The position numbers and the translations under genes are program-made. The notes under the pieces were generated by a model. The model did no database searches. It saw only the letters and a list, made by a program, of their open reading frames with translations, and was not told the origin of the DNA. A DNA stretch of 64,000 nt, from contig NZ_JAFKEC010000002.1 of NCBI RefSeq assembly GCF_017848315.1, positions 1-64,000 on the forward strand. Direction: 5' to 3'. The DNA comes from Pseudomonas palmensis (lineage in GTDB: Bacteria > Pseudomonadota > Gammaproteobacteria > Pseudomonadales > Pseudomonadaceae). This document shows positions 36,302 through 46,700 of this stretch, piece after piece. Each line of letters starts with the position of its first letter. Positions within the stretch are counted from its first letter, which is position 1.

Positions 36302-36332
36302 GGATGCCGCTCTTGTTGGAGTTATGGCCCGA

Positions 36333-36349
36333 TCATATATCGGTTATGA
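36333..36349. promoter_or_regulatory. Candidate LysR-type operator
   Basis: TCATA, 7 bases, TATGA, with an inner CATA-N7-TATG of LysR-box size, in the 150-base gap between the divergent LysR and acyl-CoA dehydrogenase genes. Confidence 0.45.
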
Positions 36350-36451
36350 ATGTTTATACACGCCGAGAATAGGCTAGGTGGATTTTGCCCGGTGATCTAG
36401 CATCCAAGCCAGATCTCTTAAATCACTCGCCTTTCCCAGCAGGTACCGCTC

Positions 36452-37681
36452 ATGGATTTCGCCTATTCACCCAAGGTCCAGGCACTGCGCGAACGCGTCA
36501 CCGCGTTCATGGACGCCTATGTATATCCCGCCGAGGCGGTGTTCGAACGCCAGGTTGCCGAAGGTGATCGCTGGCAGCCGACCGCGATCATGGAAGAACT
36601 CAAGGACAAGGCCAAGGCCGAGGGCCTGTGGAACCTGTTCCTGCCCGAGTCGCAGCTGGGCGCCGGCCTGACCAACCTGGAGTACGCGCCGCTGGCCGAA
36701 ATCATGGGCCGCTCGCTGCTGGGGCCGGAACCGTTCAACTGCTCGGCCCCGGACACCGGCAACATGGAGGTCCTGGTGCGCTACGGCAGCGAGGCGCAGA
36801 AACGCCAGTGGCTGGAGCCGCTGCTGCGCGGTGAGATCCGTTCGGCGTTCGCCATGACCGAGCCCGACGTGGCCTCGTCCGATGCCACCAACATGGCCGC
36901 ACGGGCGGTGCGCGACGGTGACGAGTGGGTGATCAACGGCCGCAAGTGGTGGACCTCCGGCGCTTGCGACCCGCGTTGCAAGATCATGATCTTCATGGGC
37001 CTGAGCAACCCGGACGGGCCGCGTCACCAGCAGCACTCGATGATCCTGGTGCCTACCGATGCACCGGGGGTGAAGATCGTTCGCCCGTTGCCGGTGTTCG
37101 GCTACGACGATGCGCCCCACGGCCACGCCGAGGTGCTGTTCGAGAACGTGCGCGTACCGTATGACAACGTGCTGCTGGGCGAAGGGCGCGGCTTCGAGAT
37201 CGCCCAGGGCCGTCTCGGGCCCGGGCGCATCCATCACTGCATGCGTTCGATCGGCATGGCCGAGCGTGCCCTTGAGCTGATGTGCAAGCGTTCGGCCGAG
37301 CGCACCGCATTCGGCAAGCCGCTGGCGCGCCTGGGTGGCAACATCGACAAGATCGCCGACTCGCGCATGGAGATCGACATGGCCCGGCTGCTGACCCTCA
37401 AGGCGGCCTACATGATGGACACCGTCGGCAACAAGGTGGCCCGCAGCGAGATCGCGCAGATCAAGGTGGTGGCACCGAACGTGGCGCTGAAGGTCATCGA
37501 CCGGGCCATCCAGATTCACGGCGGGGCAGGGGTCAGTGCCGACTTCCCGCTGGCCTACATGTACGCGATGCAACGCACCCTGCGCCTGGCCGACGGGCCG
37601 GATGAAGTGCACCGCGCGGCGATCGGCAAGTACGAGATCGGCAAGTACGTGCCCCGGGAGATGCTGCGCAGCGGGCACTGA
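36452..37681 (+). CDS. Acyl-CoA dehydrogenase
   Basis: A 409-residue FAD-dependent acyl-CoA dehydrogenase of the ACAD10/11-like soluble type (starts [20 protein letters not shown]). Seen: [16 protein letters not shown] (flavin and substrate loop), [17 protein letters not shown], and the C-terminal signature region [20 protein letters not shown]. Transfer of electrons to an electron-transfer flavoprotein is expected. Substrate chain length cannot be told. It diverges from the LysR gene that is likely its regulator. An inverted repeat ends the transcript at 37695. Confidence 0.92.
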   Translation: MDFAYSPKVQALRERVTAFMDAYVYPAEAVFERQVAEGDRWQPTAIMEELKDKAKAEGLWNLFLPESQLGAGLTNLEYAPLAEIMGRSLLGPEPFNCSAPDTGNMEVLVRYGSEAQKRQWLEPLLRGEIRSAFAMTEPDVASSDATNMAARAVRDGDEWVINGRKWWTSGACDPRCKIMIFMGLSNPDGPRHQQHSMILVPTDAPGVKIVRPLPVFGYDDAPHGHAEVLFENVRVPYDNVLLGEGRGFEIAQGRLGPGRIHHCMRSIGMAERALELMCKRSAERTAFGKPLARLGGNIDKIADSRMEIDMARLLTLKAAYMMDTVGNKVARSEIAQIKVVAPNVALKVIDRAIQIHGGAGVSADFPLAYMYAMQRTLRLADGPDEVHRAAIGKYEIGKYVPREMLRSGH

Positions 37682-37694
37682 GCCCGCGTCGATG

Positions 37695-37744
37695 CCCTCG
37701 CGGATCGCCTGCTGACCGGGTGGGGCGGGCCTGATCCGCGAGGG
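37695..37744. terminator. Inverted repeat between convergent genes
   Basis: CCCTCGCGGATC (37695-37706) and GATCCGCGAGGG (37733-37744), 12-base arms with a 26-base loop, between the convergent acyl-CoA dehydrogenase and TerC genes. Possible bidirectional terminator or REP relative; no T-run. Confidence 0.5.
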
Positions 37745-37765
37745 TATTCGACACGCTGCCCGAGG

Positions 37766-38764
37766 CTACTCCACCCGTTTCACCTCCTCGGCCGTCGTTC
37801 GTGTCTTGAACAGCGACAGCAGCACGCCACCGGCCAGCAGCCCGAACGTCACGCACAGCGACAGCAGCGGCGGCACCTTGCCGATCAGGCCGTGGGCGAA
37901 GATCTTGCCGCCGATGAATATCAGCACCAGCGCCAGGGCGTACTTGAGGTAAACGAAGCGGTGCACCAGCGCCGCCAAGGCGAAGTACAGCGCACGCAGG
38001 CCCAGGATGGCGAAGATGTTGGAGGTGTACACGATGAAGGGGTCCTGGGTGATCGCCAGGATGGCCGGCACGCTGTCTACCGCGAACACCAGGTCGGCCA
38101 GCTCGATCAGCACCAGGGCCAGGAACAGCGGTGTGGCGTACAGCAGTGCCCTGGGCTGGCCAGCCGGTTTGAGGCGCACGAAGAAGCGCGCCCCATGCAG
38201 GTCATCGGTCACGCGCATGTGCCGGCGCACGAACCTGATCACCGGGTTGTGTGCCAGGTCCGGGTGCGTTTCGTGGCGGGTGAACAGCATCTTGAGGCCG
38301 GTAAACAGCAAGAATGCGCCGAACAGGTACAGTATCCAGTCGAATTCCTGCACCAGCGCACTGCCCAGGCCGATCATCAGGGCGCGCAGCACCACCACGC
38401 CCAGAATGCCCCAGAACAGCACGCGGTGCTGGTAGCGGCGCGGGATGCCGAAAAAGCCGAAGATCATCGCCATGACGAACACGTTGTCCATCGACAGCGA
38501 CTGCTCCACCAGCAGCCCGGTGTAGAACTCCAGCGCGCTCTGCGCACCCAGCTCCAGCCACACCCAGCCACCGAACAGCAGCCCCACGCTGAAGTAGGCC
38601 GAGTACAGCAGCAGGCTTTCGCGCATTTCGATGTCGTGCGGGCGACGGTGGAGCACGCCAAGGTCCAGGACCAGCAGAGCCACCACCAGGGTGATGAACA
38701 CCAGCCACAGCCACACGGCCGTGCCCAGGAAGTCGTCGAAGAGAAATAACGGCAGAGCGCTCAT
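37766..38764 (-). CDS. TerC/Alx-family membrane protein
   Basis: A 332-residue integral membrane protein with about nine hydrophobic segments. TerC signatures are seen: the ELGAQSALEFYTGLLVEQSLSMDN block and ELADLVFAVDSVPAILAITQDPFIVYTSN, whose acidic residues are typical. The family includes Alx, implicated in manganese export in E. coli, and proteins tied to metalation of secreted enzymes. A strong AAGGAGGGG site precedes the ATG at 38762-38764; an in-frame ATG 51 bases upstream is not favoured. No manganese riboswitch was recognised in the leader. Confidence 0.9.
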   Translation of the reverse strand: MSALPLFLFDDFLGTAVWLWLVFITLVVALLVLDLGVLHRRPHDIEMRESLLLYSAYFSVGLLFGGWVWLELGAQSALEFYTGLLVEQSLSMDNVFVMAMIFGFFGIPRRYQHRVLFWGILGVVVLRALMIGLGSALVQEFDWILYLFGAFLLFTGLKMLFTRHETHPDLAHNPVIRFVRRHMRVTDDLHGARFFVRLKPAGQPRALLYATPLFLALVLIELADLVFAVDSVPAILAITQDPFIVYTSNIFAILGLRALYFALAALVHRFVYLKYALALVLIFIGGKIFAHGLIGKVPPLLSLCVTFGLLAGGVLLSLFKTRTTAEEVKRVE

Positions 38765-38924
38765 GAGCCCCTCCTTGTCGTCGTAGTTGTATGAAAACAA
38801 CTGTGACTCCGACATGGCGGCGATCAGCCGTCAGAGGGGCCCGGTGTCACTGAGCCAAAGCCTAGCTCGCCTCTGGAAAGGGTGAGGGGGGAGGCTGTTA
38901 CAAATGGTTTCCCGGGTGGGTGGG

Positions 38925-40235
38925 TCAGTAGACCCAGACTTCCACGCGGCGATTGCGGATTCGGCCTTCTTCGGCGGCATTGGTCGCCACTGGCATCTGA
39001 CCGCCCAGGCCCGTCACTTCGCGCAGGTTCACCCCTTCGCGCACCAGTTCGCGGCGTACCGCCATGGCCCGCAGCCGCGAGAGCAGGGCGGCGCGGTCGG
39101 GGTCGTCCTTGGCGTCACCAAACCCCACCAGCACCACGCTGTGCTGCAGCTTCTGGTGTTCGCGCAGGTACTCCAGCACGCGCTGGACATCGCGCAGTGC
39201 CTTGTTGTCGAGGCTGGCGCTGCCTTCCTGGAAGCGGAAATTGACATTCAGGCGCCTGGCGTTGGCGATCAACTGGCGGTACTGCGCCGGCATGCCCGGC
39301 AAGGCCTGTACCTGGACCGGCCGCACCTGCTGTGCGACGAACCCGCTGCTGGCCACGATGGCCTGGCCCGCTGCGCTCTGGGCGAACTCCACCAGGGCAC
39401 TGGCCAGCGGGTTGCGCTGGGCGGGCGGCAGGTACAGGTACAGTCGCCGCGACAGCGGGTAGTCTTCGCTGGCCACCAGGGCGGGGGTCGGCAGCATGGC
39501 CTGGGAGGTGCCGTCGACGATGGCCAGCACCTTGGCCCCGTGCACCGACGCCAGGCTGCTGAAACCGATGGCCTGGCGGTCGGCACTGACCTCGTCGGCC
39601 AACTGCTCGCCGGACTCGAAACGCCTGGCGTGGCTGGCCAGCGAATACTGCTGGGCGTCCAGCACCAGGGCCTTGAAGGTGTCGAAGGTGCCCGAGCGGT
39701 CATCGCGGGCGTAGAGGTGGATCGGCCCGCTGCCGGCGCCCAGTTCATCCCAGGTGGTGATGCGGCCGGCGAAGATCTGCGCCAGTTGCGTGGTGCTCAG
39801 CTGGGGCAGCGGGTTGTCCGGGTGCACGATGACGGCCACGCCATCGAGGGCGATGACCTGTTCGGCGTCGGCACTTTTCAGGTCGCCCAGCGCGTGCAGC
39901 GCCTGCTGCTCGCTGTCGTTGATCGGGCGTGAGGTGGCCGCCAGGTCGGCGTCGCCGCTTTTGAGCGCGGCAAAGCCGGTGCTCGAGCCATGGGCGGCAA
40001 TGCTCACGCGCAGTGTCTGGCCCTGTGGCGAAACCCCCTGCACCCACACCTCGTTGGGCCGTGCGCCGGGCAGGGTCTGGATCGACCGGGCGCCCTGGGC
40101 CTGCAGCAGGCCGCGTACCAGCGCGGGGCCGAGCACGCTGCCCACGGTATTGGAGCCTTGCAGGCGCAGGCTGGCCGGCTCGGCGCAGCACAGCGCCGGC
40201 AGCAGGCCAAGCAGCAGACAGAAAGATCGCAACAT
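38925..40235 (-). CDS. Periplasmic phosphate-binding (PstS-like) and OmpA fusion protein
   Basis: A 436-residue exported protein. A signal peptide (about 1-18) is followed by a PstS-type binding domain (about 25-310: LRLQGSNTVGSVLG, AAHGSSTGFAALKSGDADL, LDGVAVIVHPDNPL, ARDDRSGTFDTFKAL, where Ser/Gly residues normally bind phosphate). A C-terminal OmpA peptidoglycan-binding domain covers about 325-436 (NVNFRFQEGSASLDNKALRD, LVGFGDAKDD, RIRNRRVEVWVY). The combination would tether a phosphate- or anion-binding protein to the cell wall. No Pst transporter genes are adjacent. The ATG at 40233-40235 is chosen as the start of the signal peptide. Confidence 0.87.
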   Translation of the reverse strand: MLRSFCLLLGLLPALCCAEPASLRLQGSNTVGSVLGPALVRGLLQAQGARSIQTLPGARPNEVWVQGVSPQGQTLRVSIAAHGSSTGFAALKSGDADLAATSRPINDSEQQALHALGDLKSADAEQVIALDGVAVIVHPDNPLPQLSTTQLAQIFAGRITTWDELGAGSGPIHLYARDDRSGTFDTFKALVLDAQQYSLASHARRFESGEQLADEVSADRQAIGFSSLASVHGAKVLAIVDGTSQAMLPTPALVASEDYPLSRRLYLYLPPAQRNPLASALVEFAQSAAGQAIVASSGFVAQQVRPVQVQALPGMPAQYRQLIANARRLNVNFRFQEGSASLDNKALRDVQRVLEYLREHQKLQHSVVLVGFGDAKDDPDRAALLSRLRAMAVRRELVREGVNLREVTGLGGQMPVATNAAEEGRIRNRRVEVWVY

Positions 40236-40320
40236 TGCCGGGGGTGCTCTGCACTCAAGATGGTGAGCGCAGATTAAGACAGATCGATGACAGTCCAATG
40301 ACTGCCATCGAGCGCATGAC

Positions 40321-41133
40321 TCAGTTCAGTTCCAGCCAGATCGGCGCATGGTCGGAGGGTTTCTCCATGGCACGCAACTCGTAGTCGACCCCGGCGGCCT
40401 TGATGCGCGGCAGCAATGCCTGGGAGGTCAGGATCAGGTCGATGCGCAGCCCGCGCTTGGGCTCGTCCTCGAAGCCGCGGCTGCGGTAGTCGAACCAGCT
40501 GAAGCGGTCGGCCACTTCCGGGTGCAGATGGCGGAAGCTGTCGGTCAGGCCCCAGTTCTTCAGGCGCGCCATCCACTCGCGCTCTTCGGGCAGGAAGCTG
40601 CACTTGCCGGTCTTCAGCCAGCGCTTGGCATTGTCGGGGCCGATGCCGATGTCGCAGTCCTCGGGCGAGATGTTCACATCGCCCATCACCACCAGTGGCT
40701 GGTCGTTCTGGAATCGGGATTCGAGCAGGGCCTGCAGGTCTTCGTAGAAGCGCTGCTTGGCCGGGAACTTGGTGGGGTGGTCACGGCTTTCGCCCTGGGG
40801 GAAGTAGCCATTCATGATGGTGATGGGGTTGCCGTGCTCGTCGGCGAAGGTGCCCCAGATGAAACGCCGCTGCGCGTCCTCTTCATCGGTGCTGAAGCCC
40901 TTGACCAGGCTCAGCGGCGCCTGGCGCGACAGCAGGGCGACACCGTAGTGGCCCTTCTGCCCGTGAAAATGCACGTGGTAGCCCAGCGCCTGCACCTCGG
41001 CCAGCGGGAACTGCTCGTCGGACACCTTGGTTTCCTGCAGGCCGATCACGTCCGGCTGGTGCTTTTCGATCAGCGCGGCCAGTTGATGGGGGCGGGCGCG
41101 CAGGCCATTGATGTTGAACGAGACGATCTTCAT
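40321..41133 (-). CDS. xthA: Exodeoxyribonuclease III
   Basis: A 270-residue EEP-fold nuclease: the AP endonuclease and 3'-5' exonuclease of base-excision repair. Catalytic segments match ExoIII in order: [27 protein letters not shown] (metal Glu), [22 protein letters not shown] (Asp/Asn), RIDLILTSQ and the final [11 protein letters not shown] (catalytic His). The ATG at 41131-41133 gives the normal E. coli-like N-terminus. It diverges from the GNAT gene at 41282. Confidence 0.96.
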   Translation of the reverse strand: MKIVSFNINGLRARPHQLAALIEKHQPDVIGLQETKVSDEQFPLAEVQALGYHVHFHGQKGHYGVALLSRQAPLSLVKGFSTDEEDAQRRFIWGTFADEHGNPITIMNGYFPQGESRDHPTKFPAKQRFYEDLQALLESRFQNDQPLVVMGDVNISPEDCDIGIGPDNAKRWLKTGKCSFLPEEREWMARLKNWGLTDSFRHLHPEVADRFSWFDYRSRGFEDEPKRGLRIDLILTSQALLPRIKAAGVDYELRAMEKPSDHAPIWLELN

Positions 41134-41281
41134 GGGGGGCGCAATCCTGAGCAAATCGGGAATGCTAGCCGATGGCGCCCGGCGTGTCAGCACGCGTGGC
41201 GTCCTGGCCTATAGTCAAAGGGAACGTTGGCCAGCGCGCACTACTCAGAAAGAGGCATTGAAGCCCACCAGGAGAGTCACC

Positions 41282-41932
41282 ATGTCCGATACCCCTGCCG
41301 TACCGGCCGAAGTTCGTCAGCTCGACAGCGGCTACAGCCGTGAGGCGCGCTCGCTGCTGTACCAGGCCTACCGGCATGAGCCGACCTTCCGCTACCTGTT
41401 CGAGGCCGATCGCCCCGGCTACGACCATCGCGTGCGCGCCACGGTACGCGAGCTGGTGCGTCAGCATTTCTTCCAGGACCTGCCGGCGCTGGGCCTGCTG
41501 GTGCAGGACCGGCTGATCGGCATTGCCCTGATCGCCCCGCCGCAGCGTCGCCTGGGCATCACCGAGAGCTGGGCGTGGCGCCTGCGCATGCTGCTGAGCG
41601 CCGGCCTGCGCTGTACCCGGCGCTACCTGGACTACCAGGCCGCGGTCATGGCCTGTGTGCCGGGCGACGCGGTGCATGTGCTGCCGCTCCTGGGCATTCA
41701 CCCGCAGTTCCAGGGCCATCACTATGGCGAACAGTTGCTGCTGGCGCTGCATGACTGGTGCGCCGAGGACGAACAGTCCGAAGGGGTGGTACTGAATACC
41801 GGCAATGACCACTACCTCGAGTTCTACAAGCGACAGGGCTACCTGGAAATCGGTGAAATTGCTGTAGGACCAATCCGCGAGCATGTGTTTTTTCATCCCA
41901 ATCCCCAGCGTTTGCGCCAGGCACAGGCCTGA
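41282..41932 (+). CDS. GNAT-family N-acetyltransferase
   Basis: A 216-residue acetyltransferase-like protein. The motif A region near residues 138-170 (VLPLLGIHPQFQGHHYGEQLL) contains the Q-G-x-x-x-G acetyl-CoA loop, and motif B follows with YLEFYKRQGYLEIGE. An N-terminal part (LLYQAYRHEPTFRYLFEADR) resembles acetyltransferases of unknown substrate found near tam genes. AGGAG precedes the ATG. It is 66 bases upstream of tamA on the same strand. Confidence 0.85.
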   Translation: MSDTPAVPAEVRQLDSGYSREARSLLYQAYRHEPTFRYLFEADRPGYDHRVRATVRELVRQHFFQDLPALGLLVQDRLIGIALIAPPQRRLGITESWAWRLRMLLSAGLRCTRRYLDYQAAVMACVPGDAVHVLPLLGIHPQFQGHHYGEQLLLALHDWCAEDEQSEGVVLNTGNDHYLEFYKRQGYLEIGEIAVGPIREHVFFHPNPQRLRQAQA

Positions 41933-41998
41933 AGGGGTGATGTATCAGACCGTCGGCGAGCTGCGGGCAACCGCCAAGCTCTGGTAGCATCCGCGCCT

Positions 41999-43738
41999 AT
42001 GACGTATTCAGGACGATTCACCTGCGGGTTGATTTTATGGGTTGCCAGCTGCGCGGTGTACGCACAGAGCGAGCTGGTAGTACGCATCAAGCCCGCCAAC
42101 AACGAGCTCAAGGCCAACGTCGAAGGCTATATCGGCAGCCTTGGCACCCGCGATGAAGAAGCGCTGCTACGCTTCAGCCGCGGCGCCGTGGAGCAGGCCA
42201 GAAAAGCCGCCCAGGCGCTGGGCTACTACCAGGCGCAGATCGACAGCCAGGTCAAACCTTCGCCCAAGGCCGACAAGGGCCCGCAACTGGTGCTCAGCAT
42301 CGAGCCGGGCGAGCCGGTGCGCCTGCGCGAGGTGACCGTGCGCGTCGAGGGCCCGGCCAGCGAGATGACGGCCTTCCGGGTTCCTTCGAGCAAGGCGCTG
42401 CGGCCTGGGGCTGTGCTCAACCATGGCAACTACGAGGACGCCAAGCGGCTGATCCAGAACCAGGCCTCGCGCTATGGTTTCTTCAGCGGGCATTTCCTGC
42501 GCCAGCGCCTGGCGGTCGACCCGGCGGCGGGTGTGGCGGACATCGAACTGGTGTACGACAGCGGCCCGCGTTACCAGCTGGGCAAGGTCCGCTTCGAAGG
42601 CGACGCGCCGTTCGACGAGAGCCTGCTGCAACGCATGGTGCCCTTCAAGCAAGGCACCCCCTACGACTCCGAACTGATCGCCGAACTGAACAACGCGCTG
42701 CAATCGAGCGGCTACTTCGAAGGCGTGCGGGTCGACGCTGCGCCCACTGCCGCCGTGGCGCAGAGCATCCCGGTAGAGGTGCAACTGCAAACCCGCAAGC
42801 CCCGCACAATGGGCCTGGGCCTGGGCTTTTCGACCGACGTCGGGCCGCGCGGCAAGGCCAACTGGACCCGCCACTGGGTCAACCCGCAAGGCCACAGCTA
42901 TGGCCTGGAAACCGAGCTTTCGGCGCCGCGCCAGAACGTCGGCCTGTGGTACGACATACCGCTCGACCCGCCGCTGACCGACAAGCTGCGCTTTGCCGGC
43001 GGCTACCAGAACGAAGAGATCGCCGGTACCGACAGCCTCAGCAAACTGCTCACCGTGGGCCCGGAATGGCACAGCAAGCTGCCCAGCGGCTGGCAGCGCG
43101 TGGTATCGCTCAAGTGGCAGCGCGAAGAGTACCGTCTGGGTGACGATTCGGGCTTGAGCACCCTGCTGATGCCGGGTGTGAGCTACAGCTACCTGCGCAG
43201 CGACAACCGCATCGACCCGCACAACGGCTACCGCTTGCAGTTCGACGCGCAGGTGGCCAAGGAAGGGCTGCTGTCCGACACCAACCTGCTGCATGGCAAC
43301 GTGCTGCTCAAGGGCCTGACCACCGTGGCGCAGAACCACCGCTTCCTGGGCCGGGTGCAGTTCGGCGGCAGCGCCACCAACGGCTACAAGTCGGTGCCCC
43401 CCTCGCTGCGCTTCTTTGCCGGTGGCGACCAGAGCGTGCGTGGCTACGACTACCAGACCCTTTCACCCAAGAACGCCGATGGCGACCGTATCGGCGGGCG
43501 CTACCTGGTGGCCGCCAGTGCCGAGTACCAGTACTCGATCGCCGAGAAGTGGCGCCTGGCGACCTTCGTCGACCAGGGCAACTCGTTCAACAGCCTGGAG
43601 CTTCCCAGCCTCAAGACCGGCGTCGGCTTCGGTGTGCGCTGGGTGTCGCCGGTCGGCCCGCTGCGGCTCGACCTGGCCAAGGCGCTGGACGATGACGGCG
43701 GCATACGTTTGCACTTTTCCATGGGGCCCGAGTTGTGA
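41999..43738 (+). CDS. tamA: Translocation and assembly module outer-membrane protein TamA
   Basis: A 579-residue Omp85-family outer-membrane protein. A signal peptide (about 1-22, ending VYAQS) precedes three POTRA domains (about 25-265; for example YEDAKRLIQNQASRYGFFSG and YQLGKVRFEGDAPFDESLLQ). A 16-strand barrel follows with the Omp85 motifs FFAGGDQSVRGYDY near residue 475 and GVGFGVRWVSPVGPLRLDLA, ending FSMGPEL. TamA with TamB moves or folds envelope components and phospholipids between membranes. It overlaps tamB by 4 bases (GTGA). Confidence 0.95.
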   Translation: MTYSGRFTCGLILWVASCAVYAQSELVVRIKPANNELKANVEGYIGSLGTRDEEALLRFSRGAVEQARKAAQALGYYQAQIDSQVKPSPKADKGPQLVLSIEPGEPVRLREVTVRVEGPASEMTAFRVPSSKALRPGAVLNHGNYEDAKRLIQNQASRYGFFSGHFLRQRLAVDPAAGVADIELVYDSGPRYQLGKVRFEGDAPFDESLLQRMVPFKQGTPYDSELIAELNNALQSSGYFEGVRVDAAPTAAVAQSIPVEVQLQTRKPRTMGLGLGFSTDVGPRGKANWTRHWVNPQGHSYGLETELSAPRQNVGLWYDIPLDPPLTDKLRFAGGYQNEEIAGTDSLSKLLTVGPEWHSKLPSGWQRVVSLKWQREEYRLGDDSGLSTLLMPGVSYSYLRSDNRIDPHNGYRLQFDAQVAKEGLLSDTNLLHGNVLLKGLTTVAQNHRFLGRVQFGGSATNGYKSVPPSLRFFAGGDQSVRGYDYQTLSPKNADGDRIGGRYLVAASAEYQYSIAEKWRLATFVDQGNSFNSLELPSLKTGVGFGVRWVSPVGPLRLDLAKALDDDGGIRLHFSMGPEL

Positions 43739-46700
43739 GCAAGGTGTTGAAACGCGGCGGGCTGGCCCTGCTGGCGCTGCTGGTCGTGCTGGTGCTGGCC
43801 GTGGGTATCCTGCTGGGTACCCAGGCCGGCAGCCGCTGGGCCTTGAGCCTGGTGCCGGGCTTGCAGCTGGACAATTTTCAAGGCCGCCTTGGCGGGCAAT
43901 GGCAGGCCGATCGGCTGATCTGGCAGCAGGGCGAGGACCGGGTCGAAGTGCTTGCACCGGTGTTTGCCTGGTCGCCCGGCTGCCTGTTGCGCATGACCTT
44001 GTGCATCGACCAGCTGCGCGCCGGGCAGGTCAACCTGGACTTCGCCCCCAGCGAGGCAGCGCCCGACAGCGGGCCGCTGCAGTTGCCCAGCCTCCAGTTG
44101 CCAGTGGCGATCGAACTGGGCGAAGTACAGGTCGGCCAGTTGCATCTGGACGGCAGCGAGCAGTTGAGCCAGTTGCAACTGGCTGCACACTGGACCGCCC
44201 AGGGCCTGCAGATCGACAGCCTGAACCTGCAACGCGAAGACCTCAGCCTGAACCTCAGCGGCCTGCTGCAACCGGTGGGTGACTGGCCGTTGCAGCTGCA
44301 GGGTCAGGTGCAACTGCCGGCCATCGACGACCAGCCCTGGCAACTGGCGGTGCAGATAAAAGGCGACCTGCAGAAAAGCCTCGACCTGCAGGCCGATAGC
44401 AGCGGCTACCTGCAAGGGCGCCTGGCGGGTCAATTGCGGCCCCTGGCCGAGCACCTGCCGGCCCAGGTACGCCTGAGCGCCACCGGCTTCAAGCCATCGG
44501 CCGGATTGCCGGACACCCTGCAGTTCGAGCAGCTGGAACTCAGTGCCTATGGCGACCTGGCAAAAGGTTACCAACTGGTGGGCGCCGGCCGCCTGCCGGC
44601 CGAGCAGGGGCCGATCAGCCTGAGCCTGCGTGGCCGGGTGGATGCCAAGGGCGCCCAGATCGCCGCCCTGGACCTGAGCGCCGCCGCGCAGCAGCGTGTC
44701 ACGCTCAGCGCCACTGCCGACTGGCAGAGCGGTCTGGTTGCCGATGCCAGCATCGACTGGCTGGACTTCCCGTGGCTGCGCCTGTACCCGCTGGACGAGG
44801 CTCCGCAGGTCACGCTGCGGCGCCTGAACGCCAAGGTCAACTACCGCGACGGCAACTACCAGGGCGATTTCAGTGGCGACCTGGACGGGCCGGCAGGTGC
44901 CTTCAAGGTCAGCAGCCCGTTCAAGGGCGACCTGGGCCAGGTCAGCCTGCCACAGCTGGCCCTTGAAGCCGGCCAGGGCAAGGTGGCCGGCAGCGTCGCC
45001 GTGCAGTTTGCCGAGGGCGTGGCGTGGGACGCGGCACTGGAATTGTCGGCGCTCAACCCGGCGTACTGGCTGGCCGAGCTGCCGGGCACCCTGGCGGGCC
45101 CGCTGCGCAGCAAGGGCGAACTCAAGGGCGACACGCTGCGCCTGAATGCCGATCTGGACCTCAAGGGGCGATTGCGCGGCCAGCCCGCCGTGCTGCAGGC
45201 CAAGGCCGACGGTGCAGGCGAGAACTGGACCCTGGGCACCTTGCTGATCCAGCTGGGGGACAACAAGATCAACGGCAGCGCCAGTGTGCAGCAACGCCTG
45301 GCCGGTCAGCTTGACCTCAACCTGCCGCGCCTGGGCCAGCTGTGGCCGCAACTGCAAGGCCAGCTCAAGGGCCGGCTTGATGTGGCCGGTACGCTCAAGG
45401 CGCCGCAGGGGCAACTGACCTTGCAGGGCCAGCAACTGGGCCAGGCCGAAAACCGCGTGCAACGCCTTGAGCTGGACGCCCGGCTGGACAGCGCCCAGCG
45501 TGCCCTGATCGACCTGCAGGCCGGGTCGATCCGCCTGGGCGAAACCAACCTGGGCACCCTGACCGCCAAAGGCCAGGGCGACATTGGCAAGCAGCAATTG
45601 CAACTGGCCCTCGATGGGCCGCAACTCAAGCTCGACCTGGGCCTGGACGGTCAGCTCGACAAGGGCAACTGGCGCGGACGCCTGGCCAGCGGCCAGGTGC
45701 AGGCGGGCGGGCAGGACTGGCAGCTGCAGGCACCGGCCAGGTTGCAGCGCCTGGCCAATGGGCAGGTGGATTTCGGCGCCCATTGCTGGCGCTCCGGGCA
45801 GGCCAGCCTGTGTGGTGAAGACCAGCGCCTGATGCCCGACCCGCGCCTGCGCTACCACCTCAAGCAGTTCCCGCTGCAAAGCCTGGCACAGTGGTTGCCC
45901 AAGGACTTCGCCTGGCAGGGCATGCTCAATGCCGACATCAACCTCGACCTGCCGGCCAGCGGGCCCAAGGGGTCGATCGTGGTAGACGCCAGTGGCGGCA
46001 CCTTGCGGGTGCGGGAAAAGGATCGATGGCTGGACTTCCCGTACCAGGCGCTGCGCCTGAACAGCACCCTGGGCCCGCGCCGCGTGGACACGCGCCTGGA
46101 GTTCGTGGGCGGGCGCCTGGGCGAGCTGACCCTGTCGGCGCGTATCGACCCACTGGCGCGCAACAAGCCGCTGAGCGGAGACTTCCGCCTGAGCGGGCTG
46201 GACCTGTCGGTGGGCCGGCCGTTCGCGCCGATGGTCGAGCGCCTGGCTGGCCAGCTCAACGGCAGCGGACAGATCACCGGTACGCTGCTGGCGCCCCAGG
46301 TCAACGGCAACCTGACGCTGAGCAATGGCGAAGTGTCGGGTGCCGAGTTGCCCATCAGCCTCAGCGACCTCAGCCTGCGGGCACAGATCGCAGGCGAGCA
46401 GGTGCAACTGGGCGGCGAGTGGAAGAGCAGCCCGGTCGGCCAGGGCCGCCTGAGTGGCCAGATCGGCTGGGCCCAGGGCCTGGCGGTGGAGTTGCAACTG
46501 CAGGGGCAGCGCCTGCCGGTCACCGTCGAACCCTACGCCAACCTGGAGGTGGCGCCGGACCTGAAGATCCAGATGATCGGCGAAAAGCTCGCGGTCACCG
46601 GCAAGGTGCTGGTGCCCAAGGGCAAGATCACCGTGCGCGAACTGCCGCCTTCGACTGTAAAGGTGTCGGATGACACGGTCATCGTCGGCCACCAGACCGA

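Noticed and set aside
38765..38900. Possible manganese (yybP-ykoY) riboswitch in the leader of the TerC/Alx-family gene
   Set aside because: TerC/Alx genes often have one, so I read the leader on the coding strand, but the conserved GGGGAGTAG-type core and its partner loops were not found.
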